Shown piece by piece: positions 51,701-59,832 of a DNA stretch of 64,000 nt. The notes beneath the pieces are model-generated. The model did no database searches and was not told the origin of the DNA. It saw only the letters and a list, made by a program, of their open reading frames with translations. Position numbers and translations under genes: made by a program. The first letter of the stretch is position 1. The number at the start of each line of letters is the position of its first letter. This stretch comes from Sanguibacter suaedae (GTDB lineage: Bacteria; Actinomycetota; Actinomycetes; Actinomycetales; Cellulomonadaceae): assembly GCF_016342785.1 (NCBI RefSeq), contig NZ_JAEINH010000009.1:1-64000 (forward strand). The letters are read 5' to 3'.

Positions 51701-52069
51701 TCAGGCGCGGTCGTGGAGGGTGACGTGGTAGCCGTCGGGGTCGGCGAAGGTGAAGGTGCGGCCGAAGGGACCGTCGAAGGGGGCGGTGACGATCGTGCGG
51801 CCGTCGGTGACGAGGGAGTCGTGGATCTCCTGGACGCCCGTGGCGTGCAGCCAGATCGCGGCCCCGATGCCCGGCTGGGCGACGGTCGACAGATCCGTCC
51901 CGGGGACGACCTCCCGGAGAGCGAAGGTGATCGGGGCGGTCTCGAAGACGACGGCGTGCGGTGGCCCGGGCTGGGAACGGACGAGACCGAGGTGGTTCTC
52001 GTAGAACGCCTGGGACGCGGCGAGGTCGGTGGCCTGGAGAGAGATGAAGTCGGGTCCGGTGACGGGCAT
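51701..52069 (-). CDS. VOC family protein
   Basis: A 122-residue glyoxalase-fold protein: FISLQATDLAASQAFYENHLGL, ending FTFADPDGYHVTLHD with a metal-type Glu/His pattern. GGAGCTCTTCC precedes the ATG. Divergent from a MarR regulator with two operators in between. Confidence 0.88.
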   Translation of the reverse strand: MPVTGPDFISLQATDLAASQAFYENHLGLVRSQPGPPHAVVFETAPITFALREVVPGTDLSTVAQPGIGAAIWLHATGVQEIHDSLVTDGRTIVTAPFDGPFGRTFTFADPDGYHVTLHDRA

Positions 52070-52087
52070 GGAAGAGCTCCTCGTGTC

Positions 52088-52105
52088 ATGTCAGAAGGTT
52101 GACAT
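52088..52105. promoter_or_regulatory. MarR operator, degenerate copy
   Basis: ATGTCAGA-AG-GTTGACAT: the same 18-bp layout as the neighbouring site with two mismatches, 28 bp from it centre to centre. Confidence 0.6.
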
Positions 52106-52115
52106 TGCCAAGTGT

Positions 52116-52133
52116 ATGTCAGACTTCTGACAT
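52116..52133. promoter_or_regulatory. MarR operator, perfect copy
   Basis: ATGTCAGA-CT-TCTGACAT, a perfect 8-2-8 dyad ending on the MarR start codon. Together with 52088-52105 it gives phased sites on one DNA face for repression of both genes. Confidence 0.75.
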
Positions 52134-52593
52134 GAGGCACGAGGGGATCGATCTCGAGACGTCGCTGGGCTACCTGCTCAAGGAGGCGTCGAGCGCACTT
52201 CGGACGGCCATGGAGGCCGTCCTGCGCCCGCTGGGGATGACCATCACGCACTACTCCTGCCTGGAGCTGCTCGCGCAGAGGCCGGGCCTGTCTAGCTCCG
52301 AGCTCGCGCGAGGAACGTTCGTCACGCGGCAGTCGATGAACGTGCTCCTCCAGGCCCTCGAGCGCGACGGCTCCGTGACTCGACCGGTCGAGGGCAGGGT
52401 CGGGCGGGTCCTTCCCGCGCAGCTCACCGACCGCGGTTGGCAGAGCCTCGCCGAGGCCTCCGCCGCCGTCCGGTCCGTCGAGGTGAGGATGCTGGGCGGT
52501 ATGACGCAGGAGCAGCAGGTCGTCGCCCGAGCGATGCTGACCGACATGATCCGCTCCCTGCGCGACGACCCCGGCGGGACGGCTCCAGCGTGA
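52132..52593 (+). CDS. MarR family regulator
   Basis: A 153-residue protein: SSSELARGTFVTRQSMNVLLQALERDGSVTRP winged helix. ATG at 52132 is used because the operator and family start coincide there; an upstream start at 52099 would be inside the operator region. Probably represses itself and the VOC gene. Confidence 0.92.
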   Translation: MRHEGIDLETSLGYLLKEASSALRTAMEAVLRPLGMTITHYSCLELLAQRPGLSSSELARGTFVTRQSMNVLLQALERDGSVTRPVEGRVGRVLPAQLTDRGWQSLAEASAAVRSVEVRMLGGMTQEQQVVARAMLTDMIRSLRDDPGGTAPA

Positions 52594-52601
52594 CGTCCGC
52601 G

Positions 52602-53057
52602 TCAGCCGACCGGGTCGATGCGTGTGCTCCGCAGGTGCTCGTAGACGACCGACGTCCGCACGTCGGCGACCTCGGGGCGCAGGGTGAGCTCGTCGATGAC
52701 GAACGCGTAGAGCGCGTCGTTGTCGGCCACCGCGACGTGGACGATGAAGTCCTCCGTGCCGGTGGTGACGAAGACGCCGAGTGTCTGCGGCCGTGACGTC
52801 GCCCAGTCGCGGAACGCCTCGATGGCCTTGCGCGACGGCGGGCGAATGCGCACCGCGACGAGCGCTTGCACGGGTCGGCCGATGGACGGCAGGTGGACGT
52901 CGAGCACCGCGCCACGGATGACACCGCGGTCCCGCAGGGCCCGGGTGCGGTCGAGCGCCGTCGTCGGTGAGACACCCACGGCGGCCGCGACGTCCCTGTT
53001 GGTCTTCCGTGCATCCGACTGCAGCTCGCGGAGGATTGCCTGATCAAGTGCGTCCAT
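52602..53057 (-). CDS. Lrp/AsnC family regulator
   Basis: A 151-residue protein: N-terminal helix-turn-helix (LDQAILRELQSDARKTNRDVAAAVGVSPTTALDR) and C-terminal RAM domain. ATG at 53057 has TAGGAT seven nt upstream, favouring it over ATG at 53066. Divergent from a DUF2000 gene that may be its target. Confidence 0.92.
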   Translation of the reverse strand: MDALDQAILRELQSDARKTNRDVAAAVGVSPTTALDRTRALRDRGVIRGAVLDVHLPSIGRPVQALVAVRIRPPSRKAIEAFRDWATSRPQTLGVFVTTGTEDFIVHVAVADNDALYAFVIDELTLRPEVADVRTSVVYEHLRSTRIDPVG

Positions 53058-53166
53058 GACTGGCATCCTACGGACTCTGCCGAATCATCTACGGATTCAA
53101 TGCGCTGCACGCGTATCTCGTCATAGAGTCACGGCGTCACACCGGATACATGACTGAGGAGACGCC

Positions 53167-53634
53167 ATGAGCAGCGGGATCGGGTTCGCCCCGGAGGAGA
53201 TCGACACGAGTGCGCCGACGCGCGCGGCGCGGCTCAAGTGGGTCATCGTCGTCGACGAGACGTTGGCCCCGGGCGTTGCGGCGAACGCGGCGATCTGCGC
53301 GGCGGCCGCGACGGCGCAGCAGGTGGGCGGACTCCTCGGCCCGGACGCGAAGGACGCCGACGGTGCGGTGCACCCCGGGCTGCCGTGGGCGGGGTGCTCG
53401 GTCCTGGTCGCGGACGCCGCGACGCTCCGCGCCGTCCGCGCCAAGGCGGAGGCGCACGAGCTGACCTTCGTCGCCGACACGCCTCAGGCGGCCCAGAGCA
53501 CGCGTGTGTACGACGAGTACCTCACCGCCGTCTCCGGGGCCATAGCCGCCGAGATCGAGTACGCCGCGGTGAGCATCGTCGGCCCGCGCAACCGTGTCGA
53601 CAAGATCGTCGGGCGGCTGCCGTTGATGCCGTGA
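53167..53634 (+). CDS. DUF2000 family protein
   Basis: A 155-residue protein: WVIVVDETLAPGVAANAAICAAAATAQQ, then PWAGCSVLVAD, typical of DUF2000 (peptidyl-tRNA-hydrolase-like fold, function unknown). AGGAGACGCC precedes the ATG. Frequently beside Lrp regulators, as here. Confidence 0.88.
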   Translation: MSSGIGFAPEEIDTSAPTRAARLKWVIVVDETLAPGVAANAAICAAAATAQQVGGLLGPDAKDADGAVHPGLPWAGCSVLVADAATLRAVRAKAEAHELTFVADTPQAAQSTRVYDEYLTAVSGAIAAEIEYAAVSIVGPRNRVDKIVGRLPLMP

Positions 53635-53915
53635 CGGAGGGGATCGCGTTTCGTGGCAACAGCGCCACCCGAGGGCAAGCTTCGCTAAGCGTGATCGCTA
53701 CGCACTCTAGAGCGCCTCTCGGGGTACCAAAGTGGAGTGCGGTTGACTCGCTCGGCGAGCGCGCTCCATACGCCGGGGCCATCGAGTCCGCCAGCGTGGC
53801 CTCGGGCCGAGTATTTTTCTCGCGCTACGGGGTTTCTCCCATGCAAAAGCGCTATCATGCTGACATGGGTTCGATACCCTTGAATCCGCTACTCGACGGA
53901 GGGTGTGGGAGAAGT

Positions 53916-54650
53916 ATGGATGCGTCTTTTTCCTTGGCTGTCGCGGGAGGTGTCGGGGCTTTCGCGGGAGCCGTTTTGGGACAGGTGATTCAATGGCTTC
54001 GAGATGTTCACCTTTCGCGAAAAGCGGACCGCAACCGATTGCAGGACATGCGTCGAGAGCCCTATGTTCGCGCGTTGCAAAGCCTCACTCCTTTGCGTCA
54101 AGCATTGGATGGCTTAGAAACCCCTCTTGTGCTAAGGGCGGTAGATCCCGAGTCCTCCATTCTTGACGAACTCGCATATGAGAAATGGAACAACGCGTCG
54201 AGTTTCGTGAAGGATGATCTGCCTGCCGTAGAGCAGGATCTCGTTCTCGCGTCAGATGCTGTAATTGCCGCATTTCGCGACTTGAGCATGAATTCCGCCA
54301 TGTGGGGAGGTCTTGACGAAGGAGGTGGCCAGGTCATCTTGGATGGAGATGCGTTCACGCTTGCGCTACATTCGAAAGACGTCTCGGCACTCGAGGCCGC
54401 GATGAGCAACACTCGTGAGTCGACGGATGTTGAGGTTCGGGAGATGAAACTCTCCTATGTGCGTGGCTACAGGAGCCAGTTAGTAGAGATGATGCACCTT
54501 ATGCGAAAGGAAGCTGGCCTCTCCTCTGAAAAAGAATCCGCCTACCTGAAAGAAGATTCGACTCGTCTACGCGGGTACAGGCGCGTAAGCGAGGCACTCG
54601 CGTGGCGGCTTCGTGTTCGCAGGGTACGGCGACGTGCGCAGTCTGACTAG
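53916..54650 (+). CDS. lower-GC orphan protein with N-terminal membrane anchor
   Basis: A 244-residue protein: one membrane segment (about 5-24, LAVAGGVGAFAGAVLGQVI), then charged helices with a coiled-coil-like middle and a very basic C-terminus (WRLRVRRVRRRAQSD). The codon mix is clearly more AT-rich than its neighbours, and so is the 281-bp gap before it, which shows no gene. GGGAGAAGT before ATG 53916. No family recognised; likely acquired by transfer and a candidate accessory or defence gene. Confidence 0.6.
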   Translation: MDASFSLAVAGGVGAFAGAVLGQVIQWLRDVHLSRKADRNRLQDMRREPYVRALQSLTPLRQALDGLETPLVLRAVDPESSILDELAYEKWNNASSFVKDDLPAVEQDLVLASDAVIAAFRDLSMNSAMWGGLDEGGGQVILDGDAFTLALHSKDVSALEAAMSNTRESTDVEVREMKLSYVRGYRSQLVEMMHLMRKEAGLSSEKESAYLKEDSTRLRGYRRVSEALAWRLRVRRVRRRAQSD

Positions 54651-54804
54651 GGGGGGTGGCGGTTTATTTAGTGGCGCGTTAATGAATATTGAACATCGCA
54701 CGCGGCTGCAGGTGCCGCTGACGGGTTGCCTCTAAAACCGCGGGTCCTAGTTCTGCCCTACGGCCTGCTGGCTCGCAGTATTTGGGAAGTCGGGTGTGCG
54801 CAAG

Positions 54805-55215
54805 TCACGGTCTTTTACCTCCCGGGCGCTCGTCGTACGCCTCGCGAGCCGCCCCGACGTCGTCCACCGAGCCCTCGAGGAGGTCGGCGAGGTCCCGCAG
54901 CGTCGCGGCGACCTTGAGGCCGAGGGGGGTGAGGGCGTACTCGACGCGGGGCGGGATGGTGGTGACGACGTCGCGGGTGACCATGCCGTCGCGCTCGAGG
55001 GCCTGGAGCGTCTGGGAGAGCATCTTCTCGCTCACGCCGTCGACGCGGCGGCGCAGCGCGTTGAACCGGTAGCTGCCCTCGCCGAGGGCGAGGAGCGCGA
55101 GGGACGCCCACTTGGAGGTGACGTCCTCGAAGGCGGCGCGCGACGTGCAGCCGCGGGCGAAGACGTCGGTGACGAGCTCCTGCTCCGGGTCGGGGGAGAG
55201 GTCGGATGGGCTCAC
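54805..55215 (-). CDS. HxlR family regulator
   Basis: A 136-residue protein: FARGCTSRAAFEDVTSKWASLALLAL, RFNALRRRVDGVSEKMLSQTLQALERDGMV. The GTG start has TAGTCT six nt upstream (leaderless). The Cys may sense redox. Divergent from a QOR2-like reductase, mirroring the QorR/QorB arrangement. Confidence 0.92.
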   Translation of the reverse strand: MSPSDLSPDPEQELVTDVFARGCTSRAAFEDVTSKWASLALLALGEGSYRFNALRRRVDGVSEKMLSQTLQALERDGMVTRDVVTTIPPRVEYALTPLGLKVAATLRDLADLLEGSVDDVGAAREAYDERPGGKRP

Positions 55216-55247
55216 CGGACCAGACTACCGTGCGCACCGCGGGAACA

Positions 55248-55276
55248 GATAGCGCTGTGCAATAGTTAGTGCTATC
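55248..55276. promoter_or_regulatory. HxlR-type operator
   Basis: GATAGCGCT (55248-55256) and AGTGCTATC (55268-55276), 8 of 9 positions pairing, 11-nt spacer, in the divergent gap. Confidence 0.65.
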
Positions 55277-55321
55277 GAATGGTCGCCATGTGGCGGCTCG
55301 ACCCGACCTCGAGGAGATCTC

Positions 55322-56176
55322 ATGACCACGTACGCCGTCACCGGAGCCACCGGGCCCTTCGGACGCCACGCCGTCGAGGAGCTGCTGTCGCGCGGGGTCG
55401 CTCCCGCCGACGTCGTCGCCGTCGTGCGCACCCCCAGCAAGGCCGCCGACCTCGCCGAGCGCGGCGTCCAGGTCCGCGAGGGCGACTACTCGCGCCCCGA
55501 GACCCTCCCCGCCGCGCTCGCCGGGGTGCAGCGCCTGCTGCTCGTCTCGGGCAGCGAGGTCGGAGCGCGCGTGGCGCAGCACACGGCCGTCGTCGAGGCC
55601 GCGAAGGCCGCCGGGGTCGAGCGCATCGCCTACACGAGCATCCTGCGCGCCGACACCACCTCGAACCCCCTCGCCGGTGAGCACCGCGCCACCGAGCAGG
55701 TGCTCCGCGACTCCGGCATCACGTCGGTGATCCTCCGCAACGGCTGGTACCTGGAGAACTACACGAGCCAGCTGGGCCAGTACCTCGAGCACGGCGCGGT
55801 CCTCGGTGCTGCCGGGACGGGGAAGGTCTCCGGCGCGGCCCGCGCCGACTACGCGGCGGCGGCAGTCACCGCCCTCCTCGCCGACGACGACGGCGCCACC
55901 TACGAGCTCGGCGGGCCCGCGTTCACGTTCGACGAGCTCGCCGCGACCGTCACCGAGGTCACGGGGACGACGGTCGTGTCCCGCGACATGACGCCCGCCC
56001 AGTACGCGGCCGCCCTCCAGCAGGTGGGCCTCGACGAGGGCACCGCAGGGTTCGTGTCGTCCCTCGACGCGTCTATCGCCGCCGGCGACCTCGAGACGGA
56101 CAGCGACGACCTCGCGCGCCTCGTCGGCCGCCCGCTCGTCACCCTCGTCGACGCGGTCCGCGCCGCCCAGGCGTGA
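55322..56176 (+). CDS. NAD(P)H:quinone oxidoreductase-like (QOR2/NmrA) protein
   Basis: A 284-residue atypical SDR: GATGPFGRHAV, VRTPSKAADL, RNGWYLENYTSQ. Likely reduces quinones or sequesters NADPH under control of HxlR. Substrate not shown. Confidence 0.88.
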   Translation: MTTYAVTGATGPFGRHAVEELLSRGVAPADVVAVVRTPSKAADLAERGVQVREGDYSRPETLPAALAGVQRLLLVSGSEVGARVAQHTAVVEAAKAAGVERIAYTSILRADTTSNPLAGEHRATEQVLRDSGITSVILRNGWYLENYTSQLGQYLEHGAVLGAAGTGKVSGAARADYAAAAVTALLADDDGATYELGGPAFTFDELAATVTEVTGTTVVSRDMTPAQYAAALQQVGLDEGTAGFVSSLDASIAAGDLETDSDDLARLVGRPLVTLVDAVRAAQA

Positions 56177-56218
56177 CCGGCCCGGTGCCGGGCCCGCACG
56201 ACGGGCCCGGCACCGGGA

Positions 56219-56659
56219 TCACGAGTACTCGGGGACCCCCACCACCCGGTACGCGACGCCGTCGGGCAGGGCGAGGTCGACCCGGAGGTCGCCGGTGCCC
56301 TCCGCGGGGATGCCGCCGCTGTTCTGGAAGCTGGTGGCGCACTCCCCTGAGAACCACCGCTCGTCCATGCTGAGCTTGAACGTGCTCGCCGGTGAGCACG
56401 CCACGTAGTAGGTCACACGCTCGAGGCCCTCCTCCCGCGCGACGGTGAACGTCGCGCTGCCCTCGCCCTCCTCGTCGAGGACCGTCCGGACGGTCTGGGC
56501 GATGAACTCCTCGGATGTCGGGTCGGTGAGCTCGTCCAGAGGATTGCTGGGGCGCACGACGGGCGTCGGTGTCGGGCCCGGGTCGTCCGAGCACCCGGCG
56601 ACCAGCAGGACACACCCGGCGAGGACGACGGGGCGCGCCCACCGCGTGGGAATCGACAT
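56219..56659 (-). CDS. hypothetical lipoprotein
   Basis: A 146-residue protein with lipobox VAGC, a Pro/Thr linker and a mature domain with two Cys (VACSPAS, GECATS). The start at 56659 begins the signal peptide. Divergent from the AAA ATPase gene. Family unknown. Confidence 0.75.
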   Translation of the reverse strand: MSIPTRWARPVVLAGCVLLVAGCSDDPGPTPTPVVRPSNPLDELTDPTSEEFIAQTVRTVLDEEGEGSATFTVAREEGLERVTYYVACSPASTFKLSMDERWFSGECATSFQNSGGIPAEGTGDLRVDLALPDGVAYRVVGVPEYS

Positions 56660-56764
56660 CGGGGACCTCTCGTCGCACCCGCGGTCCAGGGTGATGGTCT
56701 GATTTATACACCGCGACGAGCCGTGAATCGCGCATATCGCCGGAGCCGCGCGAGACTGGGTGGC

Positions 56765-57472
56765 ATGCCGAAGCCCCTGTCCGTGCGTCGCGTCGAGGTG
56801 CACCCGCACGCACCTGCGGACATGGACCGGTGGCCTGCCGTGCTGCCCCCGGTCCGCCAGGTCCTGCTCGAGGGGCTCGATCTCGGGGCGGTCACCGTGA
56901 TCACGGGGGAGAACGGCACCGGGAAGTCGACCCTCGTCGAGGCGATCGCCATCGCCTTCGGGATGAACGCGGAGGGCGGGTCCACCGGGGCGATGCACGC
57001 GTCACGCGCGTCGGAGTCGACGCTCGCCGAGCACCTGCTGCTCGTCCGCGGGGCGGGAGCGCTGAAGAAGGGGTTCTTCTTCCGTGCGGAGACCATGCAC
57101 GGCTTCTACACGTACCTCGAGAGCGTGGGCATCGGCAGCCCTCTGCACGAACGCAGCCACGGCGAGTCGTTCCTCGACCTCGTCGGCGAGCGCCACCGGC
57201 TCCACGGCTTGTGGATCCTCGACGAGCCCGAGTCGGCGTTGTCCCTCACGGGTTGCCTCGCACTCCTCGGCCTGCTGCGCGACCAGGTCGATGGCGGCTC
57301 CCAGGTGATCATCTCCACCCACTCGCCGATCCTCGCGGCCTTCCCGGGAGCAGACCTCCTCGAGGTGGGCGACTGGGGGATCCGCCGGTCGGAGTACGAC
57401 GACCTCGACCTGGTGCGCGGGTGGCGCGGTTTTCTCGACGCCCCGCAGCGGTACGTCCGGGAGCTCGGGTGA
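56765..57472 (+). CDS. AAA family ATPase
   Basis: A 235-residue ABC-type AAA protein: Walker A GENGTGKST (48-56), SHGESF signature-like, Walker B LWILDEPESALS (149-160), ISTHSPIL switch. It resembles small SMC/RecF-like ATPases used in repair or phage/plasmid control. Overlaps a membrane-protein gene by 4 bp, so the two may form a unit. Confidence 0.88.
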   Translation: MPKPLSVRRVEVHPHAPADMDRWPAVLPPVRQVLLEGLDLGAVTVITGENGTGKSTLVEAIAIAFGMNAEGGSTGAMHASRASESTLAEHLLLVRGAGALKKGFFFRAETMHGFYTYLESVGIGSPLHERSHGESFLDLVGERHRLHGLWILDEPESALSLTGCLALLGLLRDQVDGGSQVIISTHSPILAAFPGADLLEVGDWGIRRSEYDDLDLVRGWRGFLDAPQRYVRELG

Positions 57473-57852
57473 AGGGCGGCGCGGGCCGGTGGGTCCTCGG
57501 CTCGGTCCACGGCCTCGCGGCGGTCGCCGCCGTCGTGGTGAGCCTCCTCATGGTCCCGTACACCGCGTTGGCGTTCCTCGGCGTGCTCGCGGACGACAGG
57601 TGCGCGGAGATCCTCGACGGAGCATCGTCCGCCGGTCGTGGCGGGCCGTCGTCGTGGATCCCGGTCACGTGGGACTGCGCGGCGTCCGACGGTGCGTCGA
57701 GGCATGTGGCGGACTGGTCCACCACCGCCGGTCTCTACGTCCCCGTGCTCGTCATCATGGTGTGCGCCGCATACCTGGCGTTCCTCGTCATCACCTACGG
57801 GACGCGGCGACGCGACGACGAACCCGACCAGGGAACCCTCTTCGACGAGTGA
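57469..57852 (+). CDS. two-helix membrane protein coupled to AAA ATPase
   Basis: A 127-residue protein: membrane segment, exported Cys-containing domain (DRCAEIL, TWDCAASD), second membrane segment, acidic tail. GTG start overlaps the ATPase stop. The 3' end overlaps an opposite-strand gene by 62 bp. Confidence 0.7.
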   Translation: MKGGAGRWVLGSVHGLAAVAAVVVSLLMVPYTALAFLGVLADDRCAEILDGASSAGRGGPSSWIPVTWDCAASDGASRHVADWSTTAGLYVPVLVIMVCAAYLAFLVITYGTRRRDDEPDQGTLFDE

Positions 57853-58213
57853 CCACGGCCCAGGCCGCCGCGCCGACCGTGACCGCCACCGCAGCGCCGA
57901 GCATCGCGACCGACAGCCGGTCGAGGACGAAGAGCTCGTGGTGCGTCACCACGTCGCCGCCCCATCGGCAGACGAGGCTCCCGGGGAACGTGACGTCCGC
58001 CGCCAATGGAGTCGCGTCCGGCTCGACCCCCGGCAACGAGCCGTCGTCGGCCAGCCCGACGCAAGCCATCCACGGCCCGTCGGGGAAGAGGACCCCAGTA
58101 CCGTCCCCAGCGAGGAGGCCACGCACGATCGCTCCCCAGACGAGCCCGCTCACGGCCGCGATGACGAGAGCGAATCGTCCCAGCCGCAGCCCGACGTCTG
58201 GGTCCGTCTCCAT
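57791..58213 (-). CDS. two-helix membrane protein
   Basis: A 140-residue protein with the same layout: membrane segment, ectodomain with WMACVGLAD and SLVCRWGGD, membrane segment, basic tail. TATCGT six nt before the ATG (leaderless). Overlaps the convergent neighbour by 62 bp. Confidence 0.65.
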   Translation of the reverse strand: METDPDVGLRLGRFALVIAAVSGLVWGAIVRGLLAGDGTGVLFPDGPWMACVGLADDGSLPGVEPDATPLAADVTFPGSLVCRWGGDVVTHHELFVLDRLSVAMLGAAVAVTVGAAAWAVVTRRRGFPGRVRRRVAASRR

Positions 58214-58290
58214 CCGGCCACGATACGTACATCGCCGCGCCGGTGCGGGGCGCTAGCGTGGTCGGGTCGTCGAGATCCGGGGAGGGTGTT

Positions 58291-58620
58291 GTGGGGCGCA
58301 CGGTGCGGGAGACGGTGCTCTGCATCGTGGGTGAACTGCTCGTCGCGGCGATCGGGGCGGCACTCCTGGCGCATCGGGACGCCGCCTGTGTCGTCGACGC
58401 GATGCACCCCGCGGCTCAGGCCGACCCGCCCTATGACCAGGAGATGACGTTCTTCCCGCTGCGGTGGACGTGCACGTGGACCGGTGTGGGTGGGAGTCCC
58501 ACGACGACCTTCGTCGATCCGCTTGCGTCGGCAGCCTTCTACGGTGGGCTGGCGCTCGCGGTCGGGGCGACCGTCGTTCTCGTGCTCCACCTCGTGATCG
58601 CGCGGGCTGCCGTCGCCTGA
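58291..58620 (+). CDS. two-helix membrane protein
   Basis: A 109-residue protein: membrane segment, ectodomain with DAACVVD and RWTCTWTG, second membrane segment. GGGGAGGGTG precedes the GTG. Same architecture as the two neighbours. Confidence 0.65.
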   Translation: MGRTVRETVLCIVGELLVAAIGAALLAHRDAACVVDAMHPAAQADPPYDQEMTFFPLRWTCTWTGVGGSPTTTFVDPLASAAFYGGLALAVGATVVLVLHLVIARAAVA

Positions 58621-58677
58621 CGTCCGCACCGGCCACTGGACATGGGGGTCGTGACTCGGCCTCGCACCGAGACCCGA

Positions 58678-58695
58678 TGTCAAGGCCGCTTGACA
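58678..58695 (+). promoter_or_regulatory. XRE-type operator 1
   Basis: TGTCAAG-GCCG-CTTGACA; first of three copies of GTCAAG-N4-CTTGAC upstream of the CPBP/XRE operon. Confidence 0.8.
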
Positions 58696-58706
58696 CGATC
58701 GGGATG

Positions 58707-58722
58707 GTCAAGCATGCTTGAC
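58707..58722 (+). promoter_or_regulatory. XRE-type operator 2
   Basis: GTCAAG-CATG-CTTGAC, a perfect 16-bp palindrome, 28 bp from operator 1 and 20 bp from operator 3. Confidence 0.8.
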
Positions 58723-58726
58723 ATCA

Positions 58727-58742
58727 GTCAAGCTCCCTTGAC
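58727..58742 (+). promoter_or_regulatory. XRE-type operator 3
   Basis: GTCAAG-CTCC-CTTGAC, ending 20 nt before the CPBP protein start codon. Confidence 0.8.
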
Positions 58743-58762
58743 ATCCCGACCGAGGAGTCCCC

Positions 58763-59614
58763 GTGAACGACCTGCTCTCCCACCTCCAGTCCCTCGCCCC
58801 CCACCCGGCCGTCGTGGTCACCCTGGTGGTCGCGGTCGTCGGGCTCGTCATCTACGAGCCCGTCTCCGGGCGTCGCAGCCACGCGCGGTTCGTCGCCGAG
58901 GAGGCCGTCCACGGCGAGTCGGCCCGGCTGCGCTTCTACCGGTCGTGGACGCTCCAGGGCTGCGCGTCGGCCGTCGCCGCGATCCTCCTCGTCCTCGCCC
59001 TGCCAGGCGTCGGCCTCGGGGACATCGGCTTCCGGGTCCCCGACGTCGCAGGCCTGGACCGGTTCGGGATCACCGGTGGCTCGACGTCGACGGCCACGCT
59101 CGCCGGCATGCTCACCGGGCTGCTCATCGCCATCGTCGGCGTCGTCGTCATCGGAAAGCTCAACGCCCGCAAGGCCGCCGGCAAGCCGGCCAAGGAACCC
59201 CAGGGTCAGATGAAGGCCATCCTCCCGATGCTGCCCCGCACCTCCGCGGGCCGACGCGGCTGGGCGATGCTCTCCCTGAGCGCCGGTGTCACCGAGGAGA
59301 TCACCTACCGCGGGCTCATCCTCCTCACCCTCGCCGTCGCGCTCCCCGACACCACGCCCCGCGCGGCGCTCATCGTCGTCGCCGCGGTCCTCTTCGGGGT
59401 CGCCCACTGGTACCAGGGGTGGACCGGGATCCTCACCACCGGGTTCGTCGGTGGTGTCATGGCCGGCCTCTACCTCTCGACCGGTAGCCTCCTCATCGTC
59501 ATGGTCCTCCACACGCTCATCGACCTGCGTGCGCTGCTCATCCCCGTCCCGGCGGCCACCACGGACGAGGGCACCCACGACGACCCGGCCGGGCGCACGC
59601 CCGCCACCGCGTGA
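58763..59614 (+). CDS. CPBP family intramembrane metalloprotease
   Basis: A 283-residue membrane protein: Glu178-Glu179 and Arg183 in EEITYRG, His215 (AHWYQG) and His250 (VLHTLID) give the metal site. CGAGGAG precedes the GTG. First gene of an operon with an XRE regulator and a membrane protein; such trios are seen with peptide-immunity or stress functions. Confidence 0.88.
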   Translation: MNDLLSHLQSLAPHPAVVVTLVVAVVGLVIYEPVSGRRSHARFVAEEAVHGESARLRFYRSWTLQGCASAVAAILLVLALPGVGLGDIGFRVPDVAGLDRFGITGGSTSTATLAGMLTGLLIAIVGVVVIGKLNARKAAGKPAKEPQGQMKAILPMLPRTSAGRRGWAMLSLSAGVTEEITYRGLILLTLAVALPDTTPRAALIVVAAVLFGVAHWYQGWTGILTTGFVGGVMAGLYLSTGSLLIVMVLHTLIDLRALLIPVPAATTDEGTHDDPAGRTPATA

Positions 59615-59637
59615 CCGACGGACGGAGAGGAGTCGCC

Positions 59638-59832
59638 ATGCTCAACGACGTCCGCGCCCTCCGCGAGGCCGCAGGCCTGTCCCAGGCCGCGCTCGGCACC
59701 GCCCTCGGGGTGTCCCGCCAGACCGTGAACTCCATCGAGACGGGCAAGTACGACCCGTCGCTCCCGCTCGCCATCACCATCGCCCGCCACTTCGGGACCA
59801 CCGTCGAGGAGATCTTCCATGTCGAGGACTGA
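59638..59832 (+). CDS. small XRE transcriptional regulator
   Basis: A 64-residue protein that is almost only a helix-turn-helix (GLSQAALGTALGVSRQTVNSIETGKYDPSLPLA). ATG with GGAGAGGAG ahead is preferred to the overlapping GTG at 59611. Likely reader of the three operators upstream of its operon. Confidence 0.88.
   Translation: MLNDVRALREAAGLSQAALGTALGVSRQTVNSIETGKYDPSLPLAITIARHFGTTVEEIFHVED

Noticed and set aside
54815-55792. 325-residue minus-strand frame spanning the HxlR and quinone-reductase genes
   Set aside because: A shadow of two well-supported genes and their operator region.
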